NCBI GenBank assembly: GCA_024235615.1
Contig: JACKMB010000002.1
Location: forward strand, 596,321-660,320
Direction: 5' to 3'
Length of the DNA stretch: 64,000 nt
From: Thauera sp.
GTDB lineage: Bacteria > Pseudomonadota > Gammaproteobacteria > Burkholderiales > Rhodocyclaceae
In this document: piece by piece, positions 55,890-64,000 of the stretch
How positions within the stretch are numbered: the first letter of the stretch is position 1
Layout: each line of letters begins with the position of its first letter
Notes under the pieces: generated by a model
What the model saw: the letters and a program-made list of their open reading frames with translations, nothing else
Told to the model about the DNA's origin: nothing
The model's database searches: none
Program-made: the position numbers and the translations under genes

Positions 55890-58800
55890 ATGAAAACGAT
55901 CCGCCCGTATCGTCGCGCACCGGCGCCCCGCATTCTTGCGGCGGCGCTTGCGCTCGCCTTCTCCCAGGCCTGGCCGGCGTGGGCGCTCCCCGAGGGGAAC
56001 ACCACTGCGCACGGGGTGGTCGAGGTGGGCCGGCCCGACGCGTCGCGCATGGTGATCCGGCAGGCGAGCGACAAGGCCATCGTCAACTGGCAGGGCTTCT
56101 CGATCGGCGCGGGCGAGCAGGTGCGGATCGAGCAGCCGGGGGCGGGCAGCGCCATCCTCAACCGGGTGACGGGCGCTTCGCGCAGTGAGATTCAGGGCCG
56201 CCTGGACGCCAATGGCAAGGTCTTCCTGATCAATCGCAACGGCGTCGTGTTCGGCGAGACGGCCGCGGTGAACGTGGGGTCGCTGGTGGCCTCCACGCTC
56301 GACATCGACAACGACGACTTCGTCGCCGACCGTCTCCGCTTCCGCGCGCTGGAGGGGCCGGCTGCGGTCGAGAACGCCGGCTCGATCAGCGTCGCCGATC
56401 GCGGCACCGTGGCGCTGATGGGTGGCCGGGTGGCCAACAACGGCACGATCCGCGCGCAGCTCGGCACCGTCGCGATGGCTGCGGGCGAGGAGATGACGCT
56501 GGACCTGGCCGGCGACGGACTGTCCCGCCTCACCGTCACGCGAGCCACGCTCGATGCCCTCGTCGCCAACGGCGGTGCCGTGATCGCCGACGGCGGGCAG
56601 GTGCTGCTCAGCGCGCGCGCCCTCGCCGAGGTCAGCTCGCGGGTGGTCAACCAGACCGGCGTCGTGCGCGCCCGCGGGCTCAGCGAGCGCGGTGGACGCA
56701 TCGTCCTCGACGGCGGCGACTCGGGCGTCACCGAGGTGTCGGGTGTGCTGGACGCGAGCGCGCCGCAGGCGGGCGGACGCGGAGGCGAGGTGCAGGTGCT
56801 GGGCCACCACGTGGCCGTGAGCGGAGCTGCCGCGCTCGATGCCTCCGGCGCCGCGGGCGGGGGAGCAGTCCTCGTCGGTGGCGACTACCAGGGGCGCAAC
56901 CCGGCGGTGCGCAATGCGAAGGCGGCCTATGTCGGGCCGAGGGCCAGCGTGAAGGCGGATGCGACGGTGGCTGGCACGGGCGGCAAGGTGGTGGCATGGA
57001 GCGACGAAGCGACGCGTGCGCATGGCAGCTTCAGCGCGCGTGGTGGTCCGGCGGGCGGCGATGGCGGCGTGGTCGAGACCTCGGGTGGCTTCCTGGATGT
57101 GAGCGGTGCGCGGGTGAGCGCGACCGCGCCCGCGGGCAAGGCGGGTCAGTGGTTGCTGGATCCCACCGATCTCCGCATCGTCGCCGGTGATGCAAATGAC
57201 AACATCGATGAGGAAGCGGGGCCGGTCTTCTTTCCGGTGGGCTCACCTGCCAGCATTGGTGACATCGTTATCTCCAACGCGCTCAACCAGGGAACCAGTG
57301 TGGTGGTGCGTACCGGAACGGCCGACGTCGAAGGTGAAGCCGGCGACATCACGATGGAGAGGGATACGGAGCAGGACCCCCCGGCAATCCTATATACGGG
57401 TGGCGGGCGTGTATCGCTGACGCTCGAGGCACATCGAGACATCCGTATCGAGCCCGGCGCCCGCATCGAGGCGGTCGGGGCGGGCTCACTGGACGTGGAC
57501 CTTAGCGCCGACACCGCAGCTGCGGAAACGGGGGGAGTCCGGATTCTCGGCGCGATCATCGATACGAATGGCGGCGCACTGCGCATTTTTGGTCAGGGCG
57601 ACGCAGACAATGGTTACGCCTCTGGCCGTGAGGATGAAGTCGATCTGGCGGGTGTTCGGATCGAAGATTCGACGATCGACACAGGGGCGGGAGACATTTC
57701 GATTCGTGGGAGCGGGGAAGGTGGCCGCGAGGGCGTGAGCTTGCAGGGCGTGATCGAGGAGTCCGGCGCGTATTCGAACACGATCGAAGCGCCGGGCGGC
57801 ACTGTGAGGATCTACGGAGTCGGAGAGATCGGTGGTGCCGGGGTGCAGTCCTCGCGGACCGGCATCCTCGGTGGCCGGGGAGTGCTCATCGACGGAACGA
57901 GCGCCGCGGACGACGGGGTGCGCCTGTCGGAAAGCAGGGTCGAGGCGACGCTAGGCGCCGTGAACATCATCGGCTTGGGCGAAGGGAACGAGGTCGTCTC
58001 CCATGGCGTGAATGTGCTCGACTCGACGATCTCGGGTTTTGCAGGTGTCGATCTTCGCGGCGAGAACACGCACGACGATGATGGCGTGAAGCTCGAGCGC
58101 AGCGTGATCGAGTCCAAGGCGGGAAGCGTCGGCATCTTTGGCAAGAGCTTGCTCGCCTACGGCGTGTATGTTCCTGCCAGTTCGCAGCAGTCGCCCGCAG
58201 GCAACTCGGAGATCTTTGGCGCGAGCGGCGTCGAAATTCGCGGCGAGAGCAGCTTCGACGCCGCGGTGAACCTCTACCGGACTTCGATCGCATCGGGTGG
58301 AGGAGATGTCACGATTGCCGGCTCGAGCGGCAGCGAAATCGGCGTCCGCCTCTCATACGGTCCGCTTGACGCGGAGGAGACGTCCGTGCGCTCCGGCACG
58401 GGACGGCTCGAGATCACGGGTGACACGACCGCGACCTCGGGGCTGGGGCTGGCGCTGGGCAACGTGGTGCTGGGTGGCGGTGACGAGACCCAGCTTGGCG
58501 ACATCATCCTCCGTGCCCGCAATGGTGGAGCGACGGACAGCATCGAACTCCATTATTTCGACGATGGCATCACCGAGCCGGCATCCATCCTGACCGCGGG
58601 TTCGTTGGTACTGGTTCCCGGGGGGGTGAACGGAGGTGACCCCGTGCGCGCGGATGCGGTCCCGATCGGCGTGGGTACGAGCACGGGGAACGGCTTCGAA
58701 ATCGAGCCGCGCGATCTCGCCGCCATCGAGGACGTCGCTTCGGTCGTGTTCGGAAGCGACACCCATACCGGGCAGATCAGCACCTCTGCATCCGGCCTCA

Positions 58801-61217
58801 TGCTGAACGCCGATCTGACCCTGCAGAACGAAGGCGATGGATCTTCCGGGATCAATTTCGGCGGCCTGGAGGTGTCCGGGCACACGCTGATCCTGGCGTC
58901 CACCGGTCCGCTGGTCCAGGCGACGGGTGGTTCGATCGTGGCCGATGCCTTGCTCGTGCGCGCGACGGATGCTGCGAACATCGATCTGACGAAGTATGCG
59001 AACAGCGTCGGCACCCTGGCCGTCGATCCGCCGGCATCGTTCGCCTTCGTCAACGACGGACCCGTGGTCATCGGCCCGCTGTCGGGCCCTGGGTATTCGA
59101 CCACAAGTGGTACGGTCCAGGTCCTTGCTGCCGCCGACTCCTCTGCCTACGGAGACTTTTTCGTCCAGACGATCAACGGAAGCCTCACCCTGGGGCAGAG
59201 CATCACCACGCTCGATGCCAACTCGAACATCACCCTCGTGGCCGACGGCAGGTTCTTCGCCGCGCCGGGTGCCGAGCTCACCCCCGGCACCGGTGGTCGC
59301 TGGCAGGTGTGGGCGTCCACCTGGGGCACTGCGGCAGACCTCGGTGACCTTGCCGATGACGCTTCCCGATTTTATGGCTGCAGTTTTTCCGATGGATGCG
59401 TGACTGGCGTGACGCTCCCGGCGACGGGCAATCTCATGGTCTTCGAGGGGCAGCCGACGCTGAGCATCTTCGCCCGGGATGCAAGCCTGACCTATGGGGA
59501 TGCGATTCCGGAGCTGGGATACGATCCCGCGGTCGATGGCCTGGTGAATGGTGATCTCGCTGCCGACGTGCTCTCCGGTGCGCTGGGAACGACGGCCGTC
59601 CAGGGGTCGCCGGTCGGCGACTATACGATCGACAACTCGTCGGGCGGCCTGGTGTCACCGGCAGGGTATCTGCTCGATGTCAGCGAGGGCAGCTTGACGA
59701 TCGACCCGGCAAGTTTGCTGGTTACCGTCGACCCGGTGTCGCGCCTGTATGGTGCGGCCAACCCGGCGTTCTCGGCGGCGGTGAGCGGCTTCGTGCTGGG
59801 TGACACGCTGGCCAACGCCACCACGGGCACGCTGGCCCTGGCGACGCCGGCGACCGAGCGCAGCGCGGTGGGGCGGTATGCGGTGACGGCGAGCGGGCTG
59901 AGCGCGGGCAACTACCTGATCGAATCGGCAAGCTCGAACGCGCAGGCGCTGTCCATCGACCCGGCGACACTGCTGGTCACGGTCGATCCCGTGTCGCGTC
60001 TCTACGGCGCGGCCAACCCGGCGTTCTCTGCGACGGTGAGTGGTTTTCTGTTCGAGGACTCGCTGGCCAACGCCACCACGGGCACGCTGGCCCTGGCGAC
60101 GCAGGCGACCGAGCGCAGCGCGGTGGGGCGGTATGCGGTGACGGCGAGCGGGCTGAGCGCGGGCAACTACCTGATCGAATCGGCAAGCTCGAACGCGCAG
60201 GCGCTGTCCATCGACCCGGCGACACTGCTGGTCACGGTCGATCCCGTGTCGCGTCTCTACGGCGCGGCCAACCCGGCGTTCTCTGCGACGGTGAGTGGTT
60301 TTCTGTTCGAGGACTCGCTGGCCAACGCCACCACGGGCACGCTGGCCCTGGCGACGCAGGCGACCGAGCGCAGCGCGGTGGGGCGGTATGCGGTGACGGC
60401 GAGCGGGCTGAGCGCGGGCAACTACCTGATCGAATCGGCAAGCTCGAACGCGCAGGCGCTGTCCATCGACCCGGCGACACTGCTGGTCACGGTCGATCCC
60501 GTGTCGCGTCTCTACGGCGCGGCCAACCCGGCGTTCTCTGCGACGGTGAGTGGTTTTCTGTTCGAGGACTCGCTGGCCAACGCCACCACGGGCACGCTGG
60601 CCCTGGCGACGCAGGCGACCGAGCGCAGCGCGGTGGGGCGGTATGCGGTGACGGCGAGCGGGCTGAGCGCGGGCAACTACCTGATCGAATCGGCAAGCTC
60701 GAACGCGCAGGCGCTGGCGATCGACCCCGCGACCCTGACCTATGTCGCTACGCCCGCCACGCGCCCCTACAGCGTTCCGAATCCGCCATTGAGCGGTTCG
60801 GTCAGTGGCTTCGTCGTGGGCGACACGCTCGAAACGGCGACCAGCGGCGTGCTCGTCTTCGCGAGCCCGGCGGGACAGTTCAGCCCTCCGGGCGCGTATC
60901 CGATCGAGGGCAGCGGGCTGAGCGCGCAGAACTACCGGTTCGAGCAGGCGCTGGAGAACCTTGTTGCGCTGACCGTGACGGCGCGTGCGCCGGGGCCGGA
61001 GCAGGGCGCGGTGCTGCGCCCGACCGGCGAGTCTTCGCGGGTGCATGAGCGCAACTTCGGCCTGCCGCCGATGTGCTTTGCGGGCGGGCCGTTGATCGGC
61101 GCTGGCGCTGCGCAGGCTGGCGATCTGCTGGCGATGGAGTGGTCGCGGGTGCGCTCGCGGCCCAATCTTTCCAACTGCATCGGCGTGGATGAACGCAATC
61201 CGTGCAGCGATTTCTGA
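55890..61217 (+). CDS. TpsA exoprotein (filamentous hemagglutinin-like) with MBG repeats
   Basis: A 1775-residue secreted protein. Signal peptide to about residue 33 (...AWPAWA/LPEG), then the TPS secretion domain with NWQGFSIGAGEQVRIEQP, LNRVTG and GKVFLINRNGVVFG. A beta-helical body follows to about 1180. Then come six MBG-type beta-sandwich modules (about 1190-1700), the middle four nearly identical. The C-terminal tail ends NCIGVDERNPCSDF, with two cysteines nine positions apart, like the anchoring loop of Haemophilus HMW1. GCAGGAGG precedes the start. It is exported by the adjacent TpsB; a surface adhesin role in aggregation or biofilm is inferred. Confidence 0.93.
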   Translation: MKTIRPYRRAPAPRILAAALALAFSQAWPAWALPEGNTTAHGVVEVGRPDASRMVIRQASDKAIVNWQGFSIGAGEQVRIEQPGAGSAILNRVTGASRSEIQGRLDANGKVFLINRNGVVFGETAAVNVGSLVASTLDIDNDDFVADRLRFRALEGPAAVENAGSISVADRGTVALMGGRVANNGTIRAQLGTVAMAAGEEMTLDLAGDGLSRLTVTRATLDALVANGGAVIADGGQVLLSARALAEVSSRVVNQTGVVRARGLSERGGRIVLDGGDSGVTEVSGVLDASAPQAGGRGGEVQVLGHHVAVSGAAALDASGAAGGGAVLVGGDYQGRNPAVRNAKAAYVGPRASVKADATVAGTGGKVVAWSDEATRAHGSFSARGGPAGGDGGVVETSGGFLDVSGARVSATAPAGKAGQWLLDPTDLRIVAGDANDNIDEEAGPVFFPVGSPASIGDIVISNALNQGTSVVVRTGTADVEGEAGDITMERDTEQDPPAILYTGGGRVSLTLEAHRDIRIEPGARIEAVGAGSLDVDLSADTAAAETGGVRILGAIIDTNGGALRIFGQGDADNGYASGREDEVDLAGVRIEDSTIDTGAGDISIRGSGEGGREGVSLQGVIEESGAYSNTIEAPGGTVRIYGVGEIGGAGVQSSRTGILGGRGVLIDGTSAADDGVRLSESRVEATLGAVNIIGLGEGNEVVSHGVNVLDSTISGFAGVDLRGENTHDDDGVKLERSVIESKAGSVGIFGKSLLAYGVYVPASSQQSPAGNSEIFGASGVEIRGESSFDAAVNLYRTSIASGGGDVTIAGSSGSEIGVRLSYGPLDAEETSVRSGTGRLEITGDTTATSGLGLALGNVVLGGGDETQLGDIILRARNGGATDSIELHYFDDGITEPASILTAGSLVLVPGGVNGGDPVRADAVPIGVGTSTGNGFEIEPRDLAAIEDVASVVFGSDTHTGQISTSASGLMLNADLTLQNEGDGSSGINFGGLEVSGHTLILASTGPLVQATGGSIVADALLVRATDAANIDLTKYANSVGTLAVDPPASFAFVNDGPVVIGPLSGPGYSTTSGTVQVLAAADSSAYGDFFVQTINGSLTLGQSITTLDANSNITLVADGRFFAAPGAELTPGTGGRWQVWASTWGTAADLGDLADDASRFYGCSFSDGCVTGVTLPATGNLMVFEGQPTLSIFARDASLTYGDAIPELGYDPAVDGLVNGDLAADVLSGALGTTAVQGSPVGDYTIDNSSGGLVSPAGYLLDVSEGSLTIDPASLLVTVDPVSRLYGAANPAFSAAVSGFVLGDTLANATTGTLALATPATERSAVGRYAVTASGLSAGNYLIESASSNAQALSIDPATLLVTVDPVSRLYGAANPAFSATVSGFLFEDSLANATTGTLALATQATERSAVGRYAVTASGLSAGNYLIESASSNAQALSIDPATLLVTVDPVSRLYGAANPAFSATVSGFLFEDSLANATTGTLALATQATERSAVGRYAVTASGLSAGNYLIESASSNAQALSIDPATLLVTVDPVSRLYGAANPAFSATVSGFLFEDSLANATTGTLALATQATERSAVGRYAVTASGLSAGNYLIESASSNAQALAIDPATLTYVATPATRPYSVPNPPLSGSVSGFVVGDTLETATSGVLVFASPAGQFSPPGAYPIEGSGLSAQNYRFEQALENLVALTVTARAPGPEQGAVLRPTGESSRVHERNFGLPPMCFAGGPLIGAGAAQAGDLLAMEWSRVRSRPNLSNCIGVDERNPCSDF
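59718..60737 (+). repeat. Four tandem 255-bp repeats inside the TpsA gene
   Basis: Units start at 59718, 59973, 60228 and 60483. Each encodes 85 residues beginning LVTVDPVSRLYGAANPAFSA. Units 2, 3 and 4 look identical at the DNA level over almost their whole length by eye; unit 1 has scattered changes. The period is a multiple of three, so copy-number change would keep the frame. Diverged MBG modules precede (from about 59455) and follow (to about 60985). Confidence 0.92.
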
Positions 61218-61260
61218 ACCCTTCGGGCGGCGCTTGCCGCCCCTTCTTCCGGAGGACCTC

Positions 61261-62292
61261 TTGATCGATCCAGACGCCCTGCTCGCCGAAACACCCGAGC
61301 TCCCACCCTGCGGTCCCGATCTCGAGTACGACCCCGCATTCCAGGCGCTGGAAGAGGCGGCACGGGAGCGCATCGCGCAACAGTACGGCGATACCGTCAT
61401 TCCCGCGCAGGAGCCGCGCTGGCCCGAGGTGCGCGCCACCGCGGAGGGTTTGTTGCTGCGCTCGAAGGATCTGCGCGTGGCCGTGCTGCTTGCGCGTGCC
61501 TTGGTCAAAACCGAGGGTTTCTCCGCGCTCGAGTATGGACTAGAAATAATCAGGGGACTGATCGAACGCTATTGGGATGCGCTTCATCCCCGGCTCGATC
61601 CGGATGACGACTTCGATCCGATCGTTCGATCGAATGCGCTGGCCCCGCTGGTGGATGCGGGCGCCTTGCTCAAGGACCTGCGTGCGTCGATGGTGTTGCC
61701 GGTGCGTTTCGGTGGCGGTTTGAAGGTCCGCGACGTCGAGGTGGCCGCGGGGAAGATGCCGGCGCGTCCCGACGAGCAGGCGTTCTCGCAAGCGCAGGTG
61801 GACAGGATGTTCGCGGACGCGGTGCTGGACGACCCCGGAATCGCCGCCGGCGTCGGCAAGACCCTGGCCAGTGCGCGGGCACTCGCCGCGGCGCTGGTCG
61901 AGCGGGTGGGGGCTGATCGGGCGGTCGATTTCGCCCCCTTGCTGGGCTTGCTGGGCCTGGTGCAGCAGGTGTGCGCGCGCGTCGCGCCGGCGCCTGCGCA
62001 GGCGACGCAGGCCGGGGCCGGGGGGGCGGAAAGGGGTGTGGATGCGGATCGGTTGGCGCCGCAGACGGAGGAGGGGATGAGCGGCGAGATTCGCAACCGG
62101 GACGACGCGCTGAGGATGCTCGATACCGTCATCGAGTATTTCGAGCGCAATGAACCGACCAATCCCGCGCCCTTGCTGATCCGTCGGGCGCGCAGGCTGG
62201 TCAGCATGAATTTCGTGGACATCATCCGGGACATGGCACCCGAGAGCCTCAAGCAGATCGAGTCGATCGCCGGAGCGGAGCAGAAGGACTGA
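61261..62292 (+). CDS. tssA: Type VI secretion system protein TssA
   Basis: A 343-residue ImpA_N-family protein that caps and coordinates growth of the T6SS sheath-tube. N-terminal block CGPDLEYDPAFQALEEAARER and EPRWPEVRATAEGLLLRSKDLRVAVLLARAL are characteristic. The likely start is TTG at 61261, with GGAGGA five bases upstream, giving the usual short IDPDALL N terminus; an ATG at 61189 would overlap the TpsA gene. It starts only 43 bp after TpsA. It belongs to the short TssA class with a C-terminal conserved SLKQIESIAG stretch. Confidence 0.92.
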   Translation: MIDPDALLAETPELPPCGPDLEYDPAFQALEEAARERIAQQYGDTVIPAQEPRWPEVRATAEGLLLRSKDLRVAVLLARALVKTEGFSALEYGLEIIRGLIERYWDALHPRLDPDDDFDPIVRSNALAPLVDAGALLKDLRASMVLPVRFGGGLKVRDVEVAAGKMPARPDEQAFSQAQVDRMFADAVLDDPGIAAGVGKTLASARALAAALVERVGADRAVDFAPLLGLLGLVQQVCARVAPAPAQATQAGAGGAERGVDADRLAPQTEEGMSGEIRNRDDALRMLDTVIEYFERNEPTNPAPLLIRRARRLVSMNFVDIIRDMAPESLKQIESIAGAEQKD

Positions 62293-62343
62293 GCACCGAC
62301 GATCGCAGCAAACCGTTTCATCCGCTCGACAAGGAGAACCGAC

Positions 62344-62871
62344 GTGGTCACCAGCAGCCAGAAGTTCATCGCGCGCAACCGCGCCCCGCGGGTGCAGATC
62401 GAATACGACGTCGAACTCTACGGCGCCGAGAAGAAGATCCAGCTGCCCTTCGTGATGGGGGTGCTGTCCGATCTTTCGGGCAAGCCGGCCGAGCCGCTGC
62501 CCAAGGTGGACGAGCGCAAGTTCCTCGAGATCGATGTCGACAACTTCGATAGCCGCATGAAGGCGATGAAGCCGCGGGTCGCCTTCCAGGTGCCGAACAC
62601 GCTGACCGGCGAGGGCAACCTCAATGTCGAGATCACCTTCGAGAGCATGGACGACTTTTCGCCCGCCGCGGTCGCCGGCAAGGTCGATGCCCTCAACAAG
62701 CTGCTCGAGGCCCGGCAGCAGCTCGCCAACCTGATCACCTTCATGGACGGCAAGAGTGGCGCCGAGGAGCTGATCGCCAAGGTCATCCAGGACCCGGCCC
62801 TGCTGCAGTCGCTGGCCGCCGCGCCGAAGCCGGCAGACGAAGGCAAGCCGGCTGAAGGCGGCGGCGCCTGA
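62344..62871 (+). CDS. tssB: Type VI secretion contractile sheath small subunit TssB (VipA)
   Basis: A 175-residue sheath protein. The conserved start SSQKFIARNRAPRVQIEYDVE and LPFVMGVLSDLSG are present, followed by the coiled-coil region and an Ala/Lys/Pro-rich tail. The start codon is GTG at 62344 with AAGGAG seven bases upstream. It pairs with TssC to build the sheath. Confidence 0.96.
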   Translation: MVTSSQKFIARNRAPRVQIEYDVELYGAEKKIQLPFVMGVLSDLSGKPAEPLPKVDERKFLEIDVDNFDSRMKAMKPRVAFQVPNTLTGEGNLNVEITFESMDDFSPAAVAGKVDALNKLLEARQQLANLITFMDGKSGAEELIAKVIQDPALLQSLAAAPKPADEGKPAEGGGA

Positions 62872-62903
62872 ACGCGCACGAGAACGGATCGAGGAGAATT
62901 GCG

Positions 62904-64000
62904 ATGGCCGAAGTACAACAAAGCACCCAACTCGCTGGTGTGGCGCTCGAGGGCGACGAACTCGCCTCGCTGCTGCAGAAGGAATTCAAGCCCAAGACCG
63001 ACGAGGCCCGCAGCGCGGTCGAGCAGGCCGTTCTGACGCTGGCGCAGCAGGCGCTGGCGAACACCACGGTGATCAGCCCGGATGTGGTCAAGTCGATCGA
63101 GGCGATTATCGCCGAGCTCGACCGCAAGCTGACCGAGCAGGTGAACGTCATCCTGCACCACCCGGATTTCCAGAAGCTCGAGGGCGCTTGGCGCGGTCTG
63201 CATTACCTGGTGAACAACACCGAGACCGACGAGATGCTCAAGATCCGCGTCATGAACATCTCCAAGGCGGACCTCGGCAAGACCCTCAAGAAGTTCAAGG
63301 GCACCGCATGGGACCAGAGCCCGGTGTTCAAGAAGATCTACGAGGAAGAATACGGCCAGTTCGGCGGCGAGCCTTTCGGCTGCCTGATGGGCGACTACTA
63401 CTTCGACCAGAGCCCACCCGACGTCGAACTGCTCGGCGAGATCGCAAAGGTCTCCGCGGCCGCGCATTCGCCCTTCATCGCGGGGGCGAGCCCGACCCTG
63501 ATGCAGATGGATTCCTGGCAGGAGCTCGCCAATCCGCGCGACCTCACGAAGATCTTCCTCACCCCGGAGTACGCTGCCTGGCGTTCGCTGCGCGAATCCG
63601 ACGACGCGCGCTACATCGGCCTGGCGATGCCGCGATTCCTCGCACGCCTGCCCTACGGGGCGAAGACCAGTCCGGTCGATGCCTTCGACTTCGAAGAGGA
63701 CACCGGCGCGGCGGATCATTCGCGCTACACCTGGGCCAACGCGGCGTATGCGATGGCGGTGAACATCAACCGCTCGTTCAAGCTCTATGGCTGGTGTTCG
63801 CGGATCCGCGGCATCGAATCGGGCGGCGCCGTCGAAGGCCTGCCGGTGCATACCTTCCCGACCGACGACGGCGGGGTGGACATGAAGTGTCCCACCGAGA
63901 TCGCGATCTCCGACCGCCGCGAGGCCGAACTGGCGAAGAACGGCTTCATGCCGATCGTGCATCGCAAGAACTCCGACTTCGCCGCCTTCATCGGCGCGCA
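62904..64000 (+). CDS. tssC: Type VI secretion contractile sheath large subunit TssC (VipB), 3' end cut off
   Basis: The first 365 residues of TssC; the frame is open at the right edge (family length about 495). The core stretch HPDFQKLEGAWRGLHYLVNNTETDEMLKIRV and GEPFGCLMGDYYFD are diagnostic. Start ATG 62904 has GAGGAG upstream, 32 bp after tssB. The remaining T6SS genes are expected to the right. Confidence 0.96.
   Translation, partial: MAEVQQSTQLAGVALEGDELASLLQKEFKPKTDEARSAVEQAVLTLAQQALANTTVISPDVVKSIEAIIAELDRKLTEQVNVILHHPDFQKLEGAWRGLHYLVNNTETDEMLKIRVMNISKADLGKTLKKFKGTAWDQSPVFKKIYEEEYGQFGGEPFGCLMGDYYFDQSPPDVELLGEIAKVSAAAHSPFIAGASPTLMQMDSWQELANPRDLTKIFLTPEYAAWRSLRESDDARYIGLAMPRFLARLPYGAKTSPVDAFDFEEDTGAADHSRYTWANAAYAMAVNINRSFKLYGWCSRIRGIESGGAVEGLPVHTFPTDDGGVDMKCPTEIAISDRREAELAKNGFMPIVHRKNSDFAAFIGA

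Overview
This 64 kb window comes from a high-GC Betaproteobacterium of the Zoogloeaceae/Rhodocyclales type; Thauera, Azoarcus or Aromatoleum is my best guess. The evidence is uniformly GC-rich coding, a full nitric oxide reductase locus with FNR/DNR-type promoters, paired arginyl- and leucyl-transferase genes next to pyrD, and hom/thrC organised as in that order. No integrase, transposase, CRISPR array or rRNA was seen. There is one tRNA, tRNA-Leu(GAG).

Layout. 1-2.8 kb: the 5' part of a DUF4011/AAA helicase and a PAS-GGDEF diguanylate cyclase. 3.1-9.7 kb: an arsenic island, gapdh-arsJ-arsR/arsC fusion-acr3, then a REP block, a DUF318 (ArsP-like) permease and a mini-thioredoxin. 9.9-12.6 kb: a zinc alcohol dehydrogenase and UDP-glucose dehydrogenase. 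12.7-14.1 kb: a striking tandem array of eight ~194-bp units, each built from an inverted pair of GTAG-headed REP hairpins. The same REP is scattered through other gaps and even supplies the last codons of acr3. 14.1-15.9 kb: cytochrome b561 and two YceI proteins. 16.5-25.6 kb: the denitrification locus, in two minus-strand transcription units, norCB and norE-norF-norQ-(DUF4870-like)-(4Fe-4S ferredoxin)-norD-dnr. An erythrose-4-phosphate dehydrogenase-like gene sits between them. Each unit has an FNR/DNR box about 41.5 bp upstream of the predicted start of transcription.

25.7-36.7 kb: an amidase, a BMP-family binding protein, pyrD, two N-end-rule transferases and a ferric-iron ABC transporter (fbpC, fbpB, fbpA) with a MASE3-PAS-PAS-GGDEF cyclase inserted between permease and binding protein. 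A divergent promoter with a Fur-box-like palindrome drives fbpA and a DUF2325 gene. 37.2-51.7 kb: mostly housekeeping: NlpC/P60 hydrolase, a DEDDh exonuclease-like protein with altered catalytic residues, DUF294/CBS protein, PhoH, Bcp, Mth938-like, AlaA, Hom, MOSC, dodecin, DUF533, ThrC, tRNA-Leu and NadC.

51.8-64 kb: a surface and secretion region. A secreted TPR-CHAT cysteine protease, a TpsB outer-membrane transporter and a 1775-residue TpsA exoprotein with MBG repeats look like one operon. Type VI secretion genes tssA-tssB-tssC (cut by the window edge) follow after only 43 bp. The CHAT-TpsB-TpsA cassette, with its structured leader and the C-terminal cysteine pair on TpsA, is the best candidate here for an under-described system: adhesin export coupled to a dedicated periplasmic caspase-like protease.
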